Source of the DNA: Scatosoma sp045650185 | GTDB lineage: Bacteria; Bacillota; Clostridia; Christensenellales; Borkfalkiaceae | Direction of reading: 5' to 3' | Assembly: GCA_045650185.1 (NCBI GenBank) | Contig: JAZRQY010000005.1 | Coordinates: 124,001-188,000, forward strand | Length of the DNA stretch: 64,000 nt | Part shown: one piece after another, positions 57,803-64,000 of the stretch | Numbering within the stretch: position 1 is the first letter of the stretch | Layout: every line of letters begins with the position of its first letter | Position numbers and translations under genes: made by a program | Notes under the pieces: model-generated | Seen by the model: only the letters and a program-made list of their open reading frames with translations | Told to the model about the DNA's origin: nothing | Databases searched by the model: none

Positions 57803-60800
57803 TTAAGCGTTTTCAGTTTCCGTTTCTGCATCAGCAACAGCCGTTTCTTCGGTTGCCTTGGACGCATAGCCTACGTACTGAGGCGTAAGGGACTTATAGT
57901 TCTTAAAGCCCGTACCTGCAGGAATCAGCTTACCGATGATAACGTTTTCTTTCAAGCCGACAAGGTAATCTCTCTTGTTGCGGATAGCCGCTTCGGTGAG
58001 TACCTTGGAGGTTTCCTGGAAGGAAGCCGCCGACAGGAAGGAATCGCTTGCGAGTGCCGCTTTCGCAATACCAAGCAGTACACGTCTTGCGAGCGCAGGA
58101 CGCTTACCCTGCTGCAACGCCTTCGCGCATTCCTCTTGGAAGGTGACCATATCCACGAGCTCGCCGGGGAGCAATTCGGTATCGCCTGCGTTTTCTACGC
58201 GTACCTTCTTCAGCATCTGACGAACGATGATTTCGATGTGCTTATCGTTGATGTCAACGCCTTGCGAACGGTAAACCGTCTGTACCTGTTCAAGGATATA
58301 ATCCTGAACACCCTTGACACCCTGCACGCGGAGGATATCCTGAGGCCATACGCTACCCGAGTTCAACAACTTACCGGGAACAACCTTGTCGCCCGTCGCA
58401 ACCTTAACGTCTGCGTTGAACGGCAATACGTATTCCTTGATAAGTTCCTTGGATTCGGGGTTCAAAATCTTGATGTGGTTCTGACCGTCGCCGTTGTCAA
58501 GCTCTACAACACCTTCAACTTCGCAAAGGGTTGCGCAGCCCTTCGGCTTACGAACTTCGAACAATTCTTCGACACGGGGAAGACCCTGCGTGATGTCGCC
58601 CGTTGCCGCGATACCACCGGTGTGGAAGGTACGCATGGTAAGCTGAGTACCGGGTTCACCGATAGACTGAGCCGCAATCGTACCAACTGCCTCGCCCACC
58701 TGTACAGGCAGGGTGGTAGCCATGTTCTTACCGTAGCACTTCGCGCAAACGCCGCCACGAGTGTTGCAGGCAAAGATACTGCGGATAGAAACTTCCGTGA
58801 TGCCTGCCGCAACGATAGCCTTCGCCTCGTCTTCGTCGATGAACTGGTTGGTAGCCACGATAACTTCGCCCGTAGCAGGATCCACAACGTCCTCTGCCGC
58901 GAAACGACCCTTCAATCTGTCTTCCAAGCCTTCGATTCTCTTACCGTCTGCGCCCTTGATTTCACGAACAACGACGCCCTGAGGCTTTCTGCCTGCGTAG
59001 CAATCGTCCTCGCGAACGACGATTTCATGCGAAACGTCTACAAGACGACGGGTCAAATAACCGGAGTCTGCCGTCTTCAACGCGGTATCGGTCAAACCTT
59101 TACGGCCACCGTGCGAGGAAATAAAGTATTCCAAAACGGACAAGCCGTTACGGAAGCACGATTTAACGGGAACCTCAATCTTTTTACCCTGAGGGTTAAC
59201 CATTAGACCACGCATACCAGCAAGCTGTTTAATCTGGTCGATGGAACCACGCGCACCGGAGTCTGCCATCATCCAAATGGGGTTGAACTTATCTTCTTCA
59301 CCCTGTTTCTTCAAAAGGTCAGCCACTTCGCTGGTCGCCGCATCCCACTGCTTGATAACCTCTTCATAGCGCTGTTCTTCGTTCATCAAACCACGCGCGT
59401 AGCTCTTGGAAATCTTCGCAACTTCCTTTTCCGCTCTTTCGAGGATTGCCTCTTTCTGAGGAGGAACCTTCATATCGAATACGGAGGTCGTCAAAGCGGC
59501 AATCGTGGAATACTTATAACCACGTTCCTTCATTGCGTCAAGCACGTAAGATGCCTTAGGCGCTTTACCCGTCTTGAAGGCAGCCTCAACGATTCTGGAA
59601 AGGTGCTTTTTGCCGATTGCTCTTGCGCTGCCGATGAATTCGGTGTCAAGTTCTAAGCGCAGGTAATCTTCAGGATTGTTTCTCTTAACGAAGCCCAAAT
59701 CCTGAGGCAAACCGTCGTTGTAAATCAAACGGCCGATGGTCGTTTTGATGATACCAACAACCTCTCTCTTGCCCGTCTTGGGGTTGAGCTGCACGTATGC
59801 GCTCTTGACGTACGTCTTGCCTGCGGCAAGCTGTTCTTCCTTGGAAGGAAGGTCCAAACGAGTCATCAAAGGCACGTCGTCAAACTTCCCTTCGGGAAGT
59901 TCAATGATACGCTTGAGGTACATTTCGTCCTGTTCGTGTGCAAGGCGCATCTGGTATGCGATCATTGCTTCGTTTTCGGACGCGTACATAGCGGGTACGT
60001 ACACCTGACCGTTCTCGTCGGGACGGCCCTGTTCGTCGTACTTTTTACCTTCTTCACGGCGCTTAATGGTCAAACAGTAAGCACCGATAATCATATCCTG
60101 CGTGGGGGACATGACGGATTTACCGTCAGCCAGCTTCAGGATGTTGTTTGCAGAAAGCATCAAGAATCTTGCCTCTGCCTGAGCCTCTACGCTAAGGGGA
60201 AGGTGCACAGCCATCTGGTCACCGTCGAAGTCGGCGTTGAAGGGGCCGCAGACAAGGGGAGAAATCTTAATTGCTCTACCCTCGATGAGTACGGGCTCGA
60301 ACGCCTGAATGGACAGACGGTGCAGCGTAGGTGCACGGGTCAAAAGCACGGGAAGGTCTATAATAACATCCACAAGGACATTCCAAACCATATCCTTTGC
60401 TTCTTCAACTGCGCGTTTTGCCGTCTTGATGTTCTGGCATTGACCGTTTTCAACAAGGCGTTTCATGATGAACGGCTTGAAGAGCTCGATTGCCATTTCC
60501 TTAGGCAGACCGCATTGATAGATTTTCAGTTCAGGACCTACGACGATAACCGAACGACCGGAATAGTCTACACGCTTACCGAGCAAGTTCTGACGGAAAC
60601 GACCCTGCTTACCACGAAGCATTGCGGACAACGATTTAAGCTCACGGTTGGAAGGACCGGTGAGAGCCTTGCCCTTTCTACCGTTGTCGATGAGCGCGTC
60701 CACCGCTTCCTGCAACATACGCTTTTCGTTCTTAACGATCATTTCGGGCGCGCCGATTTCGACCATCTTCTTCAAGCGGTTGTTGCGGTTGATAACACGA

Positions 60801-61609
60801 CGGTACAAGTCGTTCAAGTCGGAGGTAGCAAATCTACCGCCGTCGAGCTGTACCATGGGACGGATATCGGGGGGAATGACGGGCAGAACGGTCAAGATCA
60901 TCCATTCGGGACGGTTGCCGCTCTTGCGGAAGGATTCGATAACCTCCAAACGTTTTACGGCCTTTGCAACCTTCTGGCTGGGGCCCTTCGAGTTATCTAC
61001 CTTTTCATCAATAATCTTCTTGCAAGCCGCCGCCTCTGCGTCGAGGTCTACTGCCTGCAACAGCTCGCGGATTGCCTCCGCACCCATACCGACCTTCAGA
61101 CCGGTGATCGAAGAATCACCGTACTGTTCTTCCAGTTCACGGTATGCCTTATCGCTGATAACCTGTTTGTATTGCAGTTCGGTGATGCAGCCGGGATTCA
61201 ATACTACGTGGGAAACGAAGTACAAAACCGCCTCCAACTGCTTGGGGGACATATCAAGCAACGTACCGATTTTAGAGGGCACGCCCTTGAAGTACCAAAT
61301 ATGGGAAACGGGAGCGGCAAGCTCGATGTGACCCATTCTTTCACGGCGAACCTTAGCGCGGGTAATTTCAACGCCGCACTTTTCACAGGTCTGCCCTTTA
61401 TATTTTACCCTTTTGTATTTACCGCAATTACATTCCCAGTCCTTGCTCGGCCCGAAGATCTTTTCGCAGAAAAGACCGTCTTTTTCCGGCTTTTGGGAAC
61501 GGTAGTTGATCGTTTCAGGCTTGGTTACCTCGCCGTACGACCATTCTCTGATTTTTTCAGGAGATGCGATGCTGATTTGAATAGAGTTAAAATCATTTAA
61601 TTCGTACAT
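57803..61609 (-). CDS. rpoC: DNA-directed RNA polymerase subunit beta'
   Basis: 1268-residue catalytic subunit. N-terminal zinc finger CNCGKYKRVKYKGQTCEKCG, the Mg-binding NADFDGDQMAVH near residues 456-464, bridge-helix and trigger-loop regions (LTMRTFHTGGIA), and the second zinc site with CNTRGGVCAKCYG. The C-terminus is a short Ala/Glu-rich tail (EETAVADAETETENA). It begins 21 bp after rpoB. Confidence 0.99.
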   Translation of the reverse strand: MYELNDFNSIQISIASPEKIREWSYGEVTKPETINYRSQKPEKDGLFCEKIFGPSKDWECNCGKYKRVKYKGQTCEKCGVEITRAKVRRERMGHIELAAPVSHIWYFKGVPSKIGTLLDMSPKQLEAVLYFVSHVVLNPGCITELQYKQVISDKAYRELEEQYGDSSITGLKVGMGAEAIRELLQAVDLDAEAAACKKIIDEKVDNSKGPSQKVAKAVKRLEVIESFRKSGNRPEWMILTVLPVIPPDIRPMVQLDGGRFATSDLNDLYRRVINRNNRLKKMVEIGAPEMIVKNEKRMLQEAVDALIDNGRKGKALTGPSNRELKSLSAMLRGKQGRFRQNLLGKRVDYSGRSVIVVGPELKIYQCGLPKEMAIELFKPFIMKRLVENGQCQNIKTAKRAVEEAKDMVWNVLVDVIIDLPVLLTRAPTLHRLSIQAFEPVLIEGRAIKISPLVCGPFNADFDGDQMAVHLPLSVEAQAEARFLMLSANNILKLADGKSVMSPTQDMIIGAYCLTIKRREEGKKYDEQGRPDENGQVYVPAMYASENEAMIAYQMRLAHEQDEMYLKRIIELPEGKFDDVPLMTRLDLPSKEEQLAAGKTYVKSAYVQLNPKTGKREVVGIIKTTIGRLIYNDGLPQDLGFVKRNNPEDYLRLELDTEFIGSARAIGKKHLSRIVEAAFKTGKAPKASYVLDAMKERGYKYSTIAALTTSVFDMKVPPQKEAILERAEKEVAKISKSYARGLMNEEQRYEEVIKQWDAATSEVADLLKKQGEEDKFNPIWMMADSGARGSIDQIKQLAGMRGLMVNPQGKKIEVPVKSCFRNGLSVLEYFISSHGGRKGLTDTALKTADSGYLTRRLVDVSHEIVVREDDCYAGRKPQGVVVREIKGADGKRIEGLEDRLKGRFAAEDVVDPATGEVIVATNQFIDEDEAKAIVAAGITEVSIRSIFACNTRGGVCAKCYGKNMATTLPVQVGEAVGTIAAQSIGEPGTQLTMRTFHTGGIAATGDITQGLPRVEELFEVRKPKGCATLCEVEGVVELDNGDGQNHIKILNPESKELIKEYVLPFNADVKVATGDKVVPGKLLNSGSVWPQDILRVQGVKGVQDYILEQVQTVYRSQGVDINDKHIEIIVRQMLKKVRVENAGDTELLPGELVDMVTFQEECAKALQQGKRPALARRVLLGIAKAALASDSFLSAASFQETSKVLTEAAIRNKRDYLVGLKENVIIGKLIPAGTGFKNYKSLTPQYVGYASKATEETAVADAETETENA

Positions 61610-61630
61610 AATAATCTCTCCTTACTCCTA

Positions 61631-64000
61631 TTATTCGTCGTCCTCGTCGTCGCCAAAGAGTCCGCCGAATTCCTCGTCGTCCTCGTCGTCGAACAGCTCG
61701 TCTTCGTCGTCGCCGAAATCGTCTTCAAAGTCCTCGTCGTCCTCGAAGAGCGTAACTTCAGTTTCGTCCTCATCATCCTCGTCGCCGTCGCTGAAGTCGA
61801 AGTCTTCGTAGTCCTCTTCCTTCTGCGAAATCTGACGGGAAGGCGTTCTTTCACGGGTGTCTTCGTCCTCGAATTCGCGAATGACAAGCTCGTCGCCGTT
61901 TTCGGTGAGCACCTTAACGTCCAACGCAAGCGCCTGCAATTCTTTGAGGAGTACCTTGAATGCTTCAGGGATACCCGGCTCGGAGATATTTTCGCCCTTG
62001 ACGATGGATTCGTACGTCTTGACACGGCCTACGATGTCGTCCGACTTAACGGTCAGGATTTCCTGCAGGATGTGTGCCGCGCCGTATGCCTCCAATGCCC
62101 AAACTTCCATTTCACCGAAACGCTGGCCACCGAACTGCGCTTTACCGCCGAGAGGCTGTTGCGTGATCATACTATAAGGACCGATTGCACGCGCGTGAAT
62201 CTTGTCGTCAACCAAGTGGTTGAGCTTAATCATATACTGTACACCAACGGTGACACGGTTTTCAAAAGGCTCGCCCGTTCTACCGTCGAATACCTGGAAC
62301 TTACCGTCAACCTTACCGTCGGGGTTGAGCAAGTTGTTTTCCTTGAACAATTGTTCAAGGTCACGCTCGTTCGCGCCGTCGCATACGGGCGTAGCGATCT
62401 TCCAGCCGAGCTGCTTACATACGTAACCAAGGTGCACTTCCAAAACCTGACCGATGTTCATACGCGAAGGAACGCCGAGGGGGTTGAGCAAGATCTGCAA
62501 AGGCGTACCGTCTGCAAGGAAAGGCATATCTGCCTGCGAAAGCACGCGGGAGATGACACCCTTGTTACCGTGACGACCTGCCATCTTATCACCGATTTGA
62601 ATCTTACGCTTCTGCGCGATGTATACGCGTACAAGCTTGGATACGCCCGGTTCAAGTTCGTCTTTGTTTTCCCTCGTAAATACCTTAACGTCTACGACGA
62701 CGCCGCCTTCACCGTGAGGTACTTTAAGGGAAGTATCCCTTACCTCTCTGCCCTGCGCGCCAAGGATAGCGCGGAGCAATCTTTCTTCAGGAAGAAGCTC
62801 TGCTTCGCCCTTCGGGGAAACCTTACCAACGAGGATGTCGCCGCTGTGTACTTCTGCACCGATACGAACGATACCGTCTTCGTCGAGGTTCTTCAGCGCA
62901 TCGTCGCCCACGTTGGGGATTTCACGCGTGATTTCTTCAGGACCGAGCTTCGTGTCGCGCGCATCCATTTCATGCTTTTCAATGTGAATGGAAGTAAACA
63001 CGTCGTCCTGCACCAACTTTTCAGACAACAGGATTGCGTCTTCGTAGTTGTAGCCTTCCCATTCCATGTAACCGACGAGAATATTCTTACCAAGCGCAAG
63101 CTCACCGTTCGCGGTCGAAGGACCGTCTGCGATGATTTCGCCCTTGAAGACTCTGTCGCCCGTTGCCACGATGGGTTTCTGGTTCAAGCAAGTACCTACG
63201 TTGGAACGTTCAAACTTCTTCAAAGGATATTCACGAATCGTACCGTCGTCTTCGCGAATCTTGATCATGTTCGAGCAACAGCCGACAACGATACCGCCTT
63301 CCTTTGCGGTAACGATAACGCCGGAGTATTGCGCAATCGAACCTTCGATACCCGTTGCAACGATAGCAGGCTCGGTCTTCAACAGAGGAACAGCCTGACG
63401 CTGCATGTTCGAGCCCATGAGCGCACGGTTGGTATCGTCGTTTTCCAAGAAGGGAATGAGCGCCGTTGCTACGGAAACGAGCTGCTTGGGCGAAACGTCC
63501 ATGTAGTCCATCTTGGACGCAGCCATTTCGGTAATATCGTCACGATAACGGCAGCCAACGCGTGCGTTGACAAATTTGCCTTCTTCTGTCAACGGTTCGT
63601 TTGCCTGCGCGATGACGTATCTATCCTCTTCGTCAGCGGTCAAATAGTCTACGTGGTCGGTAACGACGCCAGTAGCTTTATCCACCTTTCTGTACGGGCT
63701 CATGATAAAGCCGTATTCGTTTACCTTTGCGAAGGTTGCAAGCGAGGAGATCAAACCGATGTTCTGACCTTCAGGCGTTTCGATAGGACACATACGACCG
63801 TAATGAGTATGGTGAATGTCACGAACTTCGAAGGTTGCGCGATCTCTGTTCAAACCGCCAGGGCCGAGCGCGGACAACTTACGCTTGTGCGTCAATTCCG
63901 CAATCGGGTTGGTCTGGTCCATGAACTGCGACAACTGCGAAGAGCCGAAGAATTCACGGATGACCGCAGATACGGGACGTACGTTGATAAGCGACGACGC
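61631..64000 (-). CDS. rpoB: DNA-directed RNA polymerase subunit beta (N-terminal part outside window)
   Basis: C-terminal two-thirds, at least 789 residues; the frame is open to the right edge. The rifampicin region is at the edge (SQLSQFMDQTNPIAELTHKRKLSALGPGGL), followed by GRMCPIETPEGQNIGL, KRKIQIGDKMAGRHGNKGV and GGKAQFGGQRFGEMEVWALEAYGA. After the normal end of the beta subunit (VLTENGDELVIREF) comes an unusual tail of about 75 residues made largely of Asp and Glu with scattered Phe. The fusion of such a tail is not seen in Bacillus subtilis-type RpoB in this form. Confidence 0.98.
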   Translation of the reverse strand, partial: ASSLINVRPVSAVIREFFGSSQLSQFMDQTNPIAELTHKRKLSALGPGGLNRDRATFEVRDIHHTHYGRMCPIETPEGQNIGLISSLATFAKVNEYGFIMSPYRKVDKATGVVTDHVDYLTADEEDRYVIAQANEPLTEEGKFVNARVGCRYRDDITEMAASKMDYMDVSPKQLVSVATALIPFLENDDTNRALMGSNMQRQAVPLLKTEPAIVATGIEGSIAQYSGVIVTAKEGGIVVGCCSNMIKIREDDGTIREYPLKKFERSNVGTCLNQKPIVATGDRVFKGEIIADGPSTANGELALGKNILVGYMEWEGYNYEDAILLSEKLVQDDVFTSIHIEKHEMDARDTKLGPEEITREIPNVGDDALKNLDEDGIVRIGAEVHSGDILVGKVSPKGEAELLPEERLLRAILGAQGREVRDTSLKVPHGEGGVVVDVKVFTRENKDELEPGVSKLVRVYIAQKRKIQIGDKMAGRHGNKGVISRVLSQADMPFLADGTPLQILLNPLGVPSRMNIGQVLEVHLGYVCKQLGWKIATPVCDGANERDLEQLFKENNLLNPDGKVDGKFQVFDGRTGEPFENRVTVGVQYMIKLNHLVDDKIHARAIGPYSMITQQPLGGKAQFGGQRFGEMEVWALEAYGAAHILQEILTVKSDDIVGRVKTYESIVKGENISEPGIPEAFKVLLKELQALALDVKVLTENGDELVIREFEDEDTRERTPSRQISQKEEDYEDFDFSDGDEDDEDETEVTLFEDDEDFEDDFGDDEDELFDDEDDEEFGGLFGDDEDDE

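Noticed and set aside
1..64000. tRNA or rRNA genes
   Set aside because: No cloverleaf with a TTCGAATC-type arm or rRNA signature was found by reading either strand; a covariance search would settle it.

Overview
The window reads as a chromosomal stretch of a low-to-mid GC Bacillota (Clostridia-like) bacterium, probably an anaerobic gut lineage. The evidence is a large Gram-positive type SRP RNA with Alu domain, a threonine T-box leader, an L20-type infC leader, a yybP-ykoY Mn leader, a FakA/FakB pair, a pyruvate formate-lyase system, lipoprotein signal peptides and promoters almost all of the form TTGACA-17-TATAAT. Species assignment is inference only. No phage, insertion sequence with a transposase, tRNA, rRNA or CRISPR array was seen.

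Layout. 1-8.2 kb (+): a sugar-type ABC permease (cut by the left edge) and its binding protein, then three exported proteins: a staphylococcal-nuclease-like protein with OB folds, a large Ig/OB lipoprotein, and a lipoprotein ending in a barnase-like RNase domain. 8.3-16.1 kb (-): one apparent operon of membrane protein, membrane protein fused in frame to phosphoglucomutase, 5'-nucleotidase lipoprotein, two NrnA-type DHH phosphoesterases and SurE. With the exported nucleases this suggests scavenging of extracellular nucleic acid. 16.3-24.8 kb (-): FakB-FakA, formate/nitrite channel, yebC, trmH, rplT-rpmI-infC and thrS. 25.1-28.7 kb (+): leuS and a YwaF-like membrane protein. 28.8-32.2 kb: mrp, SRP RNA, dinB and a thioredoxin-reductase-like flavoprotein that lacks the NADPH motif. 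32.3-38.1 kb: Sfp-type PPTase, ABC exporter with MarR regulator, M18 aminopeptidase. 38.2-43.6 kb (-): corC-galE-sufC-sufB-M18 operon. 43.9-46.1 kb (+): metY-metA. 46.3-50.7 kb (-): a Mn-riboswitch-controlled P-type ATPase operon. 50.9-56.2 kb (-): MBL lipoprotein and the pyruvate formate-lyase locus, in which PFL is split into a catalytic protein and a separate 77-residue glycyl-radical protein. 56.5-57.7 kb: a zinc-ribbon membrane protein and XRE regulator sharing an operator region, and GtrA. 57.8-64 kb (-): rpoC and the 3' part of rpoB.

The least explained structure is a family of intergenic hairpin arrays seen three times (32991-33181, 37906-38124, 46131-46244). Each is built of a 7-nt word (GTGAATT or GTGAAGT) alternating with short hairpins of different sequence, most of them perfectly self-complementary. 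After a central GTTATGGAAAA-type segment the order is mirrored, with hairpins alternating with the inverse word. The pairing is conserved while the hairpin sequence is free, and all three sit at 3' ends of genes beside intrinsic terminators. Other items worth a second look are the split PFL with a 282-bp TTAA-bounded inverted-repeat element next to it, the in-frame membrane-protein/phosphoglucomutase fusion with a strong internal ribosome site, the NADPH-motif-less thioredoxin reductase, and an infC that appears to start with AUA.
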